From the NCBI RefSeq assembly GCF_003244875.1, contig NZ_LXXZ01000087.1, positions 62,001-126,000 of the forward strand: a DNA stretch of 64,000 nt, in the 5' to 3' direction. The DNA is from Stenotrophomonas sepilia (GTDB lineage: Bacteria > Pseudomonadota > Gammaproteobacteria > Xanthomonadales > Xanthomonadaceae). The translations under genes and the position numbers were made by a program. The notes under the pieces were generated by a model. That model did no database searches and was not told the origin of the DNA. It saw only the letters and a list, made by a program, of their open reading frames with translations. Positions 1 through 7,591 of this stretch are shown here, piece after piece (the stretch's first letter is position 1; each line of letters starts with the position of its first letter).

Positions 1-426
1 CCGAAGGGAAGCCATGTCCCAGCAGTCCTTGGCGAGCTTGGGGCTGCCCGCGAAATCGGCGTTGCGGTCGATCCAATCGGATGCCACACCCACACCTTCC
101 GCGTCGCTGATCGCTTGCCAGTAGGTACCGTTCCAATGGTGTACGATCTCGCCGGTGCCGCTGGTGGCTTGGCACGCCCACAAGCGATCGACGCATTCGG
201 TGGTGCGGCGGGCAAACAGGATGGGGAGCGACGGTGGCTTGCGCTGGCCCTCTCGATCAACCGAGTGGCGGTAGAGCTGCTTGTGCTCCTCTGCCTCCAG
301 GTTGACCTTGCGGGCGGAGGCTTCCGCACCCAGGAAGCGCGACGCTTCGAATGGCACGATGTTGCTTGGCTCTTCCGTCGTCGGGTTGACAGCCTTCCCT
401 TTTGGGGACACATTGGTTGTAGACAT
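1..426 (-). CDS. Probable phage/plasmid primase-helicase, N-terminal part (runs off left edge)
   Basis: An open frame of 142 codons starts at ATG 424-426, 7-8 bases after the purine-rich site GAGAGGAG, and continues past position 1 without a stop. The N-terminal 50 residues look unstructured. Then comes a region with LPILFARRTTECVDRLW, VHHWNGTYWQ and SPKLAKDCWDMA, which resembles the start of P4/D5-type primase-helicases of phages and integrative elements. The HWxGxYW pattern is the main clue. The Toprim-like and helicase motifs needed for proof lie beyond the edge. It is the next gene downstream of the RHH gene, 69 bp away. The assignment is family inference from a partial sequence; a replication role fits the repeat cluster at 825-1170. 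Confidence 0.55.
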   Translation of the reverse strand, partial: MSTTNVSPKGKAVNPTTEEPSNIVPFEASRFLGAEASARKVNLEAEEHKQLYRHSVDREGQRKPPSLPILFARRTTECVDRLWACQATSGTGEIVHHWNGTYWQAISDAEGVGVASDWIDRNADFAGSPKLAKDCWDMASLR

Positions 427-495
427 TGTTGTTGGCTCCTCTCAAACCCTCGCCCTGGCCGGTGGGGGTTTGTCGTTGTGGGGGGACAGGCTTGC

Positions 496-678
496 TCAGG
501 CAGCGCGCGGGAGAGCGGTTTCCAAGGCGCGGCGAATGAACTCGCTCTCTGTCATCTCGTTTTCGGCCGCGGCGAGACGAAGGCGTTCGGCCAAGGGGCG
601 TTTGATCCGAACGTGCTTTTTCACGCTGGCGCGGATGCTGTAAGTCGGCGGCGACGAGGGATGGGTGGCGGCGTTCAC
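496..678 (-). CDS. Small ribbon-helix-helix DNA-binding protein
   Basis: A 60-residue protein. I start it at GTG 676-678 because GGAG lies about 7 bases upstream. A frame extension to 765 adds residues with no recognisable feature. The C-terminal 40 residues have the pattern of an Arc/CopG/MetJ ribbon-helix-helix fold: a basic beta strand (KKHVRIKRPLAERL), a helix, then MTESEFIRRALETAL as the second helix. Such proteins bind operators as dimers, or act as accessory proteins for plasmid mobilisation. It sits between the repeat cluster at 825-1170 and the primase-like gene. Autoregulation or binding of the repeats is possible but is inference. Confidence 0.65.
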   Translation of the reverse strand: MNAATHPSSPPTYSIRASVKKHVRIKRPLAERLRLAAAENEMTESEFIRRALETALPRAA

Positions 679-824
679 GGTGGCAACTCCGAAGGTGAAA
701 GGTTTGGTGTGTCCCACATGGGGGACACTTCCACTCAACCACTCCAGGAGCTTTCCGCAACCCACGGTTTTTGACTAAACACGAAAACTGCGGAATCTCT
801 CGCACTTTTTCCGGAAGCCCTGTT

Positions 825-1170
825 CTGCTGGCTTTCCCTTCCCTGCTGGTCTTCCATTAGCCAGCAGAAAGAGAAGACCAGCAGGAAGACCAGCAGGAAG
901 ACCAGCAGCTACAAACCCTTGATTCCAAAAGCTTTGCATTCATAGAAAACCGTTCCGCTGGTCTGCTGGGTCAAAAAAGAATCGGTTTTGAAATTTGAGA
1001 TACCAACACTTTCCATGCGATTTGGACGCATTTGCACAGGGGAGTTGAATCGAAAGCCAGCAAGCCAGCAGCGCACTTTTAGTCGCAGAAATCCCTTGGG
1101 ATTCAACGACCTTGCACTACTGGTCTTCCTGCTGGCCTTCGATCGCTGCTGGCTAGTGGAAGACCAGCAG
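825..1170. repeat. Iteron-like cluster of CCAGCAG / CTGCTGG repeats in the 679-1180 gene-free gap
   Basis: At least ten copies of the heptamer CCAGCAG or its complement lie in about 345 bp: 825, 843, 861, 878, 890, 902, 963, 1065, 1129, 1146 and 1164 (start positions). At 873-908 the unit GAAGACCAGCAG repeats head to tail every 12 bp. Its exact complement CTGCTGGTCTTCC occurs at 843-855, and GGAAGACCAGCAG again at 1158-1170. The stretch 909-1060 between them is A+T-rich. No credible gene was found from 679 to 1180. Direct and inverted iterons, an A+T-rich core and an adjacent primase-like gene fit a replication origin, or a multi-operator control region. This is inference. Confidence 0.6.
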
Positions 1171-1180
1171 CCGGAAGTTC

Positions 1181-1444
1181 CTACTCATTTTCGGCCAAAC
1201 ACTCCAGTTGCTCGCGCTTGCGATCGGTCAAGAACGGATGCTGAAACTCCCTCCCGCTTTCCACCTCCGTCACCACCACGTGTTCTTCAATCGTAAGGGC
1301 GCCATGGTGCCAATCGATGGCATCCAACTCCGCCAAGGACAGTCGCGCGAATGCCTCCATTGCCTCGGACTGGGTCTGGGCAAAGACCTCAATCACCTTG
1401 CTCACCAAGTAGTCACCCCGGACGACGAATTCGTAAGTTCCCAT
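1181..1444 (-). CDS. Hypothetical protein of the integrative element (87 aa)
   Basis: The ATG at 1442-1444 is preceded by TAGGAGGAG with good spacing, so translation is credible. I recognise no family. The predicted layout is a beta strand (TYEFVVRG), another strand around VIEVFAQ, a helix (SEAMEAFARLSLAEL), then strands around EEHVVVTEVESG. The protein is acidic. The gene follows the 83-residue gene at 1454-1705 by 9 bp and probably shares its mRNA. The two proteins share a similar order of strands and helix, so they may be old paralogues. No signal peptide or membrane segment is seen. Confidence 0.7.
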   Translation of the reverse strand: MGTYEFVVRGDYLVSKVIEVFAQTQSEAMEAFARLSLAELDAIDWHHGALTIEEHVVVTEVESGREFQHPFLTDRKREQLECLAENE

Positions 1445-1453
1445 CGGCTCCTC

Positions 1454-1705
1454 CTAATAGTTGAGGTGGTGGCGCATGGTTGGACAAGGCCAGTTGAGAT
1501 CTTCGCGTTCGGAACCATCGGGGCTGATGACCTCCACAAAGCCGTAGATCTCCTCCAACTCGGTACGCCAGCCACCGGCATGAATGTCAGCCACTCCCAT
1601 CGAGTTCAGAATCTCCAAGGCTGCCGCCTCTGAGTCCGCGTCGATTCGGATTTCCAATTCGGCCGTCGCGCGGCCCAAGACAACAACGTTCCAGCGATCA
1701 GCCAT
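1454..1705 (-). CDS. Hypothetical protein of the integrative element (83 aa)
   Basis: Start ATG at 1703-1705 with AGGAGAG upstream. The first 8 bp overlap the end of the methyltransferase gene, so the two are translationally coupled. No family is recognised. The protein begins with a strand (RWNVVVLGRA), then ELEIRIDADS, a helix (EAAALEILNSMG) and a strand around YGFVEVISPD. This order resembles the next gene product at 1181-1444. Its role is unknown. Co-transcription with a DNA methyltransferase suggests a part in the element's DNA modification or anti-restriction, but nothing in the sequence proves it. Confidence 0.7.
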   Translation of the reverse strand: MADRWNVVVLGRATAELEIRIDADSEAAALEILNSMGVADIHAGGWRTELEEIYGFVEVISPDGSEREDLNWPCPTMRHHLNY

Positions 1706-2354
1706 TGGAGCTCTCCTGGTTCGCCGTGGCCACCTGCCCTACCCGCTGGATGGCAAAGAACTTCCCGTGCAACGCACCGCTCGCCTGCGCTTGCTGAAGG
1801 TGATCGGCGGCGCGCTTGCCGTAAGTCACCACCAACGATCCCGACGGCGCTGCCGTGCCGGTGGTTCCGTCGGGACGCACAAACCTCAGCCTCCCACTGG
1901 TGAACAGGATCGCCGTCGCGTTGGGGTGGGAAAGCACGCAGTCGTGCATCCATCCCGTCTCCATGTTGACCGGCACCAGGGCGATACCGCCGCCGGGGTG
2001 GTTGGCCAGCTTGCTCAACCACTTCTCAATCCCTTTTCCGTAAGGCGGATTCATCCACACGAATGCCTGCTTGGGCCACGGCGTAGCCAAGCCGTCCTGG
2101 CTCGGCGGGATCATCCGGCTGGCCGTGGGTGCGGGCAGCCGCGACGGGTCTTCGGGCGTGCAAGGATCGAGGTCAAAGCCGCGCCTTCCCCCCAGCGCCC
2201 TGACGATGGCAGGCGGGGTATACCAATCGACGCTCGTGTGGGCCTTGTCGCTTGCCTTGTAGCAAACGGAGGTGAGCCGGGTGGGTTTAGCCGCTACGAG
2301 GCGCTTGGAGCGGGTTGCTGCGTTGAACGGCAGAACGTTGGACTTGGGCTGCAT
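1698..2354 (-). CDS. Phage-type DNA N6-adenine methyltransferase (Dam family)
   Basis: A 218-residue protein with the hallmarks of the phage Dam methyltransferase family (DNA_N6-adenine-MTase): DWYTPPAIVRALG near residue 44, FDLDPCTPEDPSRLPA near 60, and the catalytic NPPY motif in VWMNPPYGKGIEKW near 100. These bind S-adenosylmethionine and hold the target adenine. It would methylate element or host DNA at a short site, perhaps protecting the element from restriction or marking its origin. No restriction enzyme gene is beside it. The stop overlaps the next gene by 8 bp. The gap 2355-2461 upstream holds no evident gene. Family confidence is high; the recognition site is unknown. Confidence 0.85.
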   Translation of the reverse strand: MQPKSNVLPFNAATRSKRLVAAKPTRLTSVCYKASDKAHTSVDWYTPPAIVRALGGRRGFDLDPCTPEDPSRLPAPTASRMIPPSQDGLATPWPKQAFVWMNPPYGKGIEKWLSKLANHPGGGIALVPVNMETGWMHDCVLSHPNATAILFTSGRLRFVRPDGTTGTAAPSGSLVVTYGKRAADHLQQAQASGALHGKFFAIQRVGQVATANQESSNG

Positions 2355-2461
2355 GAGGATTCTCCAGGCAAGGCTCCGTCAGCACGGCTGCGTTGCCGCG
2401 TTGAAGAATGGGTTTTGGGAGTTGGGCTTGAACCAGCCCGAGAGGCGCTGCTGGCGGCGGG

Positions 2462-2815
2462 TTACCACCAAGAGTTGTAGAACACGTCCCAACCGTCGTT
2501 GATCAATGCGCGGGCCTGCGCAATGAAGTCCAGATCTTCTTCAGCTCGATCGGGATCCGATTCACCGAAGAAGAAGCCTTGGGTATAAGGCAAATCATCG
2601 TTCAGCACAGCCTGTTCCAACGCATCAAGATCGTCCAATCCAAGGAATACGGGAACTTGGTTGAAATCGAAGGGATCAACCTGCCCCGTCCTAGCACTGT
2701 GCAACTTGAACATCCAACCATGAAGGTTCGGATGCTTTCGCCAGTAGAAAAATAGTTCTTGAGTGCGATCTCGCACATCAGTGCGGGTCTTGACCGCATA
2801 CATATCGAGGCCCAT
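2462..2815 (-). CDS. Hypothetical MGLDMYA-type protein (117 aa)
   Basis: I place the start at ATG 2813-2815, giving the N-terminus MGLDMYAVKTRT, with GGAG about 8 bases upstream. A further in-frame ATG at 2860 has no better signal. Small proteins starting MGLDMYA are common in phages and genomic islands, and as I recall have no assigned function. This one is acidic and aromatic-rich (ELFFYWRKHPNLHGWMFKLH, and DVFYNSWW at the end). There is no membrane segment. It lies between the palindrome at 2884-2911 and the methyltransferase gene. Confidence 0.7.
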   Translation of the reverse strand: MGLDMYAVKTRTDVRDRTQELFFYWRKHPNLHGWMFKLHSARTGQVDPFDFNQVPVFLGLDDLDALEQAVLNDDLPYTQGFFFGESDPDRAEEDLDFIAQARALINDGWDVFYNSWW

Positions 2816-2883
2816 CGGCTTGCTCCATCGCCCCGACCACCGAGGCGTTGGAGTAATCATCCGAACTGAGAGCCTCCATCGAT

Positions 2884-2911
2884 ACGGATATTGGAGGCCT
2901 CCAATATCCGT
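2884..2911. promoter_or_regulatory. Perfect 28-bp palindrome
   Basis: The 14 bases ACGGATATTGGAGG at 2884-2897 are followed at once by their exact complement at 2898-2911. There is no loop and no T-run, so it is a poor terminator. It sits in the 105-bp gap between the end of the gene at 2921-3652 and the start of the gene at 2815, so a site for a dimeric regulator, recombinase or nickase is more likely. The binding protein is unknown. Confidence 0.6.
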
Positions 2912-2920
2912 TAGCAGCCG

Positions 2921-3652
2921 TTACATTCGCCCATTGCGCTTGTCGGGCATCTTTGGAGGCGCCGGCTGCAGGCGTTCGTGCAGCGCTTGTTCGATCACCC
3001 CAGCTCGCGAGGCGTCGAGCTGCTGAGCCAGGTCCCGCAGACGGCTGGCCTGGGCTTGGGCTGCGTTGTTGAATGCGTCCACCCACTGGCGCTTGACGTC
3101 AGGGTTTTGCCAAGGCTGGGCGAAGGCCTCGGTCAGCGTGCAGACCCGAATCCCAAGCCCGATTTGCACGCCCAATGCTTGGAGCTGGCGAATTAACGCA
3201 TCGCTGATGGGTTGGTCAGTCAGTGGCTCCAGGAAGAACTGCTTAGCCTTGGACCCTTTGGCCACCAGAAACGGCAGTTCTGCAGTTAGGAGGGTGTCGA
3301 TCGCAACGCCCCGTTCGCTCAACGGCTTCCACAGGCCCTTAGCCTTGAGCTCGGCTGCCCAGGCCATCAACGGAACAAGGGTGGTCGAGCGCTTGCGAGT
3401 TCCCTTCACCGTGAACAGCGTCCCTTTTGGGGAGTGTTCCTTCAAGAGGTGTTGCAATTGGGCCGTGCTGATCGCCAACACCCCAGCGGCCTCATTGAAG
3501 CTCAACGCCACGTCCACCTTGGGCCGCTGTTTCGCTAGGCGCAAATGGTCTGCGATCTTCTTCTCCATCTGGCCCACGTTTTCGGTGCCAGAGAGCTTGC
3601 CGAGAAAGCGATCGATGGCGCGGCGGTAAGCATCAGCAGCAGTAAGGGCCAT
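2921..3652 (-). CDS. Unknown protein translationally coupled to the integrase (243 aa)
   Basis: Its ATG (3650-3652) overlaps the integrase TAA (3652-3654) by one base, so the two are read from one mRNA with likely re-initiation. No family is recognised. The N-terminal 40 residues look helical. Residues about 48-100 (FNEAAGVLAISTAQLQHLLKEH, then a basic TVKGTRKRSTTLVPLMAW) resemble a helix-turn-helix followed by a basic wing. The C-terminal 60 residues are helical and Gln/Arg-rich. A DNA-binding directionality factor or regulator of excision would fit the coupling to an integrase, but at 243 residues it is long for an excisionase. This is inference only. Confidence 0.75.
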   Translation of the reverse strand: MALTAADAYRRAIDRFLGKLSGTENVGQMEKKIADHLRLAKQRPKVDVALSFNEAAGVLAISTAQLQHLLKEHSPKGTLFTVKGTRKRSTTLVPLMAWAAELKAKGLWKPLSERGVAIDTLLTAELPFLVAKGSKAKQFFLEPLTDQPISDALIRQLQALGVQIGLGIRVCTLTEAFAQPWQNPDVKRQWVDAFNNAAQAQASRLRDLAQQLDASRAGVIEQALHERLQPAPPKMPDKRNGRM

Positions 3653-5175
3653 TAGTTCGGCTCGCTCCCCTTACGGCCGACCTTTGAAGAGCGCGCGGCA
3701 GCATTGCTGCTTCGCCGCCCGACCTTGCGCGCCGGCAGGGTGCGCAGCGCCTCCAGGTCGATTCCGTAATCTAGGACACCCAAAGCTGGCGTTCCTCCGG
3801 CACCGTTGAGCTTCTCACTCACCGTAAAGGGCCTGCTGTAAGTCGCGTGGTGTTCGTCGTCCAATTCGTGGCCGACGATTTGGGCTCGCATCTCAGAGGC
3901 CACACCGCTGCCCTGCATCTCCTGAATCACGGTCTTTCGGAGACTATGGAAACCACGTTTCGCTTTCGACCACCCACCACTGTGCTTTTGGAGGTAGTAG
4001 CTGAACGCCTTCGATATCCAGTTCCCCGCACCATTCTTCGCCTTACTGTCAGCCTGCGGAAACAATCGCCAGTCCCCGCTCTCCCTTCGTTCGGCGACGT
4101 AGTCCAAGAAACCAAGCTTGATCAGGTCGGGATGCAACGGGACGACCCGATTGGAAACATCGGTCTTCAATCGCTGATCCTCCCCCTCATCGGTAAACCG
4201 TATGCACGGGATTCCCTCCTCTTCCTTGACGTCGAGGGTAAACAGCTGCCCCACCTCACCTGCCCGGGCGCCCGTATACAGGCCCAACAAAGCCGCCCAG
4301 CGCGCTCCCGTTGAAAGCTGCTTGAAGCTATCAGGCGCGAAGAGTTGATGAACCTGATCCAAGGTAAAGGCCTGGAAGCCAAATTTTCTGCGCTTGCGCT
4401 TCTCCGCCATCGAAACGCTGACGTGACCTGCGGCGACATTGTCTCCCTTGAGCACGTAGCCTGAAGCCATTGCCCAAGTGAAGAATCCTCTCTTTCCTGC
4501 GAGGTAGCTCTGGCGATTGTTGAGCGTAGAACGCGTTAACCCGCGCTTGGCCAAATGGTCGTAGAAGCGGGCCATCTCAGGCCGCGTGATGGTGTGCAGC
4601 TCGCGCTCGGCGCCCAAGAACTCGATCAGCTCTGTCACGGGAAGCAGTTTGATGCCGACCGTTTTGACCTCGATGTCCTCGGCGGCGACTTTATCCTGCC
4701 AGATTCGCTTCGCATCGATCAGGCTGATGGTCTCAGATGGCAGGGGCTGCGCCGCCGCTGATTCCAACGGGTTTGGCCCAGCCGCCGCCGGAACTGCACC
4801 CGCATCACGGAAGTGGAACTTGCCGATTTCTTCCAGCGCCTCCATTGCTCGAGCATGGTCGGCCGCATCCGTGGTCCGAAGACGGAAGCCCGGCAAGTCA
4901 ATTTCATAACGCCGGGAGCCGTTCTCCGCGACGCTGCGCAGAACATCCTCAACCGTGAGTCCCTTCTTGGTCATGCACCCATCCCTGATGGCATCGAATG
5001 CTTGAGCATAACGCTGCGCGATGGCCAAGGCAGCCACTCTTGCGCTATGCAGTTGGATGCCCAAGGGATGCTTGACGAAAGGTTTGCCGACGATACCGCG
5101 CATGTCCGTCGGAACGCGCATGCGAAACTGGTAACGACCTGTGGAAGAGCGAGTGAGATAGCTTGGTAATCGCAT
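3652..5175 (-). CDS. int: Site-specific tyrosine recombinase (integrase)
   Basis: A 507-residue protein that would catalyse insertion and excision of the element at tRNA-Ser. The N-terminal part (RYQFRMRVP, residues 14-22) is an arm-binding-like region as in many xanthomonad integrases. A SAM-like core-binding domain lies at about 150-250 and the catalytic domain at about 265-450. The catalytic set is visible: Arg304 (YTGARAGEV), Lys337 candidate (RLKTDVSNRVVPLH), His410-Arg413 (HSLRKT), His436 (VGHELDD) and nucleophile Tyr446 (ATYSRPF). The tail after 455 is basic and low-complexity. The start ATG 5173-5175 is 84 bp from the tRNA 3' end. The frame is intact, so it may be active. Confidence 0.95.
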   Translation of the reverse strand: MRLPSYLTRSSTGRYQFRMRVPTDMRGIVGKPFVKHPLGIQLHSARVAALAIAQRYAQAFDAIRDGCMTKKGLTVEDVLRSVAENGSRRYEIDLPGFRLRTTDAADHARAMEALEEIGKFHFRDAGAVPAAAGPNPLESAAAQPLPSETISLIDAKRIWQDKVAAEDIEVKTVGIKLLPVTELIEFLGAERELHTITRPEMARFYDHLAKRGLTRSTLNNRQSYLAGKRGFFTWAMASGYVLKGDNVAAGHVSVSMAEKRKRRKFGFQAFTLDQVHQLFAPDSFKQLSTGARWAALLGLYTGARAGEVGQLFTLDVKEEEGIPCIRFTDEGEDQRLKTDVSNRVVPLHPDLIKLGFLDYVAERRESGDWRLFPQADSKAKNGAGNWISKAFSYYLQKHSGGWSKAKRGFHSLRKTVIQEMQGSGVASEMRAQIVGHELDDEHHATYSRPFTVSEKLNGAGGTPALGVLDYGIDLEALRTLPARKVGRRSSNAAARSSKVGRKGSEPN

Positions 5176-5258
5176 CGGAGTTGTGCCCCGATTTGTGCCC
5201 CAAGCCGCCCTTCAAGACCTTAAAAAATGTCGTTTAAAAACAAACACTTACTAAGGAT

Positions 5259-5348
5259 TGGCGGAGAGAGTGGGATTCGAACCCACGGAAGGTTTAACCC
5301 TTCGCCGGTTTTCAAGACCGGTGCCTTAAACCGCTCGGCCATCTCTCC
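5259..5348 (-). tRNA. tRNA-Ser (anticodon UGA)
   Basis: A 90-nt class II tRNA on the minus strand with encoded CCA (TGG at 5259-5261 on the plus strand). The acceptor stem GGAGAGA pairs with TCTCTCC and the discriminator is G. The anticodon stem CCGGT/ACCGG holds loop CTTGAAA, giving anticodon TGA at 5312-5314. The T arm has GTGGGTTCGAATCCCAC, and a long variable arm is present as expected for serine. Its 3' end faces the integrase, so it is the likely attB of the element; the gene is intact after insertion. Confidence 0.97.
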
Positions 5349-5472
5349 AATCGGGTCCCGGTCGCCCGGGCAGCGACGTATTCTCGCACGTGAAGGGCAT
5401 TTGCCCAAGACCACCTTGCCCCTGCCCTTCGCATCCGGCACGGTGGGAGCCTTCACCGCACTCGGAGCCGCC

Positions 5473-6546
5473 ATGGCCCATCTCGATCTGGCCAACCTGC
5501 GCACCTGCCTGCTGGACGATACACAGCTGGCCGCTGTGGCCCTGCACCGCACCTTCGCGGGGCACCTGCCGGTCAGCAGCGGGCAGCTGGTGGTCTGCGA
5601 TCCGCTGGTCCAGGCCGAGGCGCCTGCGCTGGCCGACTACACCGCCCCGCTGGGGCGGCACCCGGTCGAAATCATCGTGCACAGCGGCCACCCGGCCCTG
5701 GCCGTGGTCTGGTTCAAGCCCCGCGAAGCTCTTACCGCGACCGCCCTGCACTGGCAGATGGCGCGCTGGGCCACCCAGGACCTGACCGGCCTGGATGAGG
5801 ACAGCTTCATCGGCTATCCGGTCGACGCTGGCATCGGTTGTTTCATGGACACCGACACCCAGCAGGCGCTGCTGGCCCTGATCGAACAGGCCGATGGCGA
5901 GGAAGAGAGTGAATGGTCGGATGCACTGATCGACCACGATGGCCTGGACGAAGGCGTCGAATACCGCCCCTGGGGGGAGAACTCGCCGCACGGCCTGGTG
6001 GTCTTCACCAGCGGCTGGGGCGACGGTGTCTATCCCAGCTACTGGGGGCTGGATACGTCCGGCATTCCGGTCGCCCTGGTCACCGATTTCCTGTGCATCC
6101 AGGGCGGCGATGGGCGCGACGAGCGCGAGATTGCCGACCAGGCCTATCGCGACAACCTGCCCCCTGCGGAAGCCGAGGCGCTGGCGCGGCTGGTGGCTGC
6201 GGTAGAAGGAGACGACGCGGAGGCATTGCAGGACCTGCTGAAGGATGCGCCGCAGCGCGCCAACCAGATCGAACCGGGCTGCGGCGGCACCGCCCTGTAC
6301 GAGGCGATCCGCCTGGACCGCCCGCAGGCATTGCGGGTGCTGTTGCAGGGCGGCGCATTGCCGGCAATGCCCGAACGCCTTCACATGAGCAAGGTGACCG
6401 GCTATCTGGACTATGCGCGCTTCCTGAAGAAGCCGCGCAGCGCGGAACTGATGGCGGTGCTGGAAGCGCCCGTCGTTGCGGCCGAACCGCCACCGGCCGC
6501 AGCGCGACGCCGCAGCTTCTGGGACCGGCTGTTCGGCCGGAACTGA
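5473..6546 (+). CDS. DUF4241 protein with ankyrin-like C-terminus
   Basis: A 357-residue protein. I start it at ATG 5473 because CGGAG lies about 7 bases upstream; the open frame reaches back through the tRNA, which cannot be coding. Residues about 60-225 carry the DUF4241 pattern: VDAGIGCFMD near 115, EYRPWGENSPHGLVVFTSGWGD, and VYPSYWGLD near 185. Residues 235-315 look like ankyrin-type helices (DDAEALQDLLKDAP, GGTALYEAIRLDRPQALRVLLQGGALP). The C-terminus is Pro/Ala then basic. DUF4241 is seen in proteins of polymorphic toxin and immunity neighbourhoods, but its activity is not established to my knowledge. No partner toxin is visible. Confidence 0.8.
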   Translation: MAHLDLANLRTCLLDDTQLAAVALHRTFAGHLPVSSGQLVVCDPLVQAEAPALADYTAPLGRHPVEIIVHSGHPALAVVWFKPREALTATALHWQMARWATQDLTGLDEDSFIGYPVDAGIGCFMDTDTQQALLALIEQADGEEESEWSDALIDHDGLDEGVEYRPWGENSPHGLVVFTSGWGDGVYPSYWGLDTSGIPVALVTDFLCIQGGDGRDEREIADQAYRDNLPPAEAEALARLVAAVEGDDAEALQDLLKDAPQRANQIEPGCGGTALYEAIRLDRPQALRVLLQGGALPAMPERLHMSKVTGYLDYARFLKKPRSAELMAVLEAPVVAAEPPPAAARRRSFWDRLFGRN

Positions 6547-6598
6547 TCGTCGGAAAACAGCAACGCCGGGCATGGCCCGGCGCTACCGTTCAGCGCTC

Positions 6599-7591
6599 TC
6601 AGCCGGCATCCACCGCCAGCGCACCCAGTGCACTGGCCTTGATTCGCTCCTTGGCCTTCTCACAGGCGCCACCGCAATCCAGGCGCGAGGCCTCCAGCTG
6701 CGGCGGCAGGTGCTCGGCCAGGAAGTCGATGAACACGCGCACCGCCGGCAGCAGGCCGCGGCGCGAAGCGAACACGGCGTGGCACACGCCCTGCGGCAGC
6801 GACCAGTCCGGCAGCACCACTTCCAGCTCGCCGTTGCGCACGGCGTCGGCGCACACGGTCTCCGGCAGCATGGTGATGCCGAAACCGTCCTTCACCATGC
6901 TCTGCAGCAGCGGGAAGTCGAAACCGGCCACGCGCGGCTGCAAGTCGACCCGGCGCACTTCGCCTTCCGGGCCATGCAGTTCCCAGCGCTGGCGTGCTTC
7001 GTCTTCGCTGATGCTGAGGGTGACGTGCTGGGTGAGCTCTTCCGGGTCCTTGGGGCGTCCGGCGCGGTCCAGGTACTTCGGGCTGGCCACCAGCAGTTCC
7101 TGCACCTGGCCGAAGCTGCGCATCACCAGGCTGCCGTCGTCGTCCAGGCGCGAACGCACGCGCAGGGCGACGTCGTAGCCTTCATTGATGATATCCACGC
7201 GGCGGTTGCTGATGTTCAGCTGCAGCCGCACCTTCGGGTACTGCTCAAGGAACTTGGGCAGCAGCTTGGGAAGCTGCATCTGCGCCAGTGACACCGGCAC
7301 GCTGGCGCGCACCACGCCGCGCGGCTCCGCGCTGAGGCGGTCCACCACTTCGCGGGCGGCCTGGGCCTCGGCCAGCATCGTCTGCGCATGGCGATGCACG
7401 CTGGTGCCGACATCGGTGACCGCGAAACGGCGCGTGGAGCGCTGCAGCAGGCGTACGCCCAGGTCGGTTTCCAGCTGGCTGATGCGGCGGCTCAGGCGCG
7501 ACTTGGGAATACCCAGTGCGCGCTCGGCGGCGGCGAATCCGCCGTGGTCGACCACCATCGCGAAGTAGTACAGGTCATTCAGGTCATGCAT
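6599..7591 (-). CDS. LysR-family transcriptional regulator
   Basis: A 330-residue protein with an N-terminal winged helix-turn-helix at residues 2-61 (LYYFAMVVDHGGFAAAERAL, KSRLSRRISQLETDLGVRLLQRSTR) and a LysR substrate-binding fold from about 90 to 300 (VRASVPVSLAQMQLPKLLPKFL onward). It diverges from azoR with a 127-bp gap, the classic layout for a LysR regulator and its target. It probably senses a quinone- or electrophile-type signal and controls azoR. The C-terminal tail after residue 300, with two cysteines (CGGAC), is extra. The inducer is unknown. Confidence 0.93.
   Translation of the reverse strand: MHDLNDLYYFAMVVDHGGFAAAERALGIPKSRLSRRISQLETDLGVRLLQRSTRRFAVTDVGTSVHRHAQTMLAEAQAAREVVDRLSAEPRGVVRASVPVSLAQMQLPKLLPKFLEQYPKVRLQLNISNRRVDIINEGYDVALRVRSRLDDDGSLVMRSFGQVQELLVASPKYLDRAGRPKDPEELTQHVTLSISEDEARQRWELHGPEGEVRRVDLQPRVAGFDFPLLQSMVKDGFGITMLPETVCADAVRNGELEVVLPDWSLPQGVCHAVFASRRGLLPAVRVFIDFLAEHLPPQLEASRLDCGGACEKAKERIKASALGALAVDAG

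Larger units (their letters stand above)
1..5258. mobile_element. Right end of an integrative element inserted at tRNA-Ser(UGA)
   Basis: A tyrosine recombinase gene ends the block next to the 3' end of a tRNA-Ser gene, the usual layout of integrative elements and prophages that use tRNA genes as attB. All eight genes run on the minus strand, away from the tRNA. They include a phage-type adenine methyltransferase, a ribbon-helix-helix protein and a primase-like protein. The block looks less GC-rich than the core genes to its right, most clearly at 780-1180. No capsid, tail, relaxase or conjugation gene is visible, so prophage, satellite and conjugative island cannot be told apart. The left end and its att copy lie outside the window. 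The boundary with the tRNA is inferred. Confidence 0.8.

Noticed and set aside
873..908. 12-bp head-to-tail repeats as a CRISPR array
   Set aside because: There are no spacers between units, units are far too short and no cas genes are present.
988..1296. Plus-strand open frame across the iteron region
   Set aside because: It lacks a ribosome site, has low-complexity content and runs antisense into the well-supported gene at 1181-1444.
5227..5472. Upstream extension of the DUF4241 gene
   Set aside because: The frame passes through the complete tRNA-Ser gene, so it cannot be the real N-terminus.
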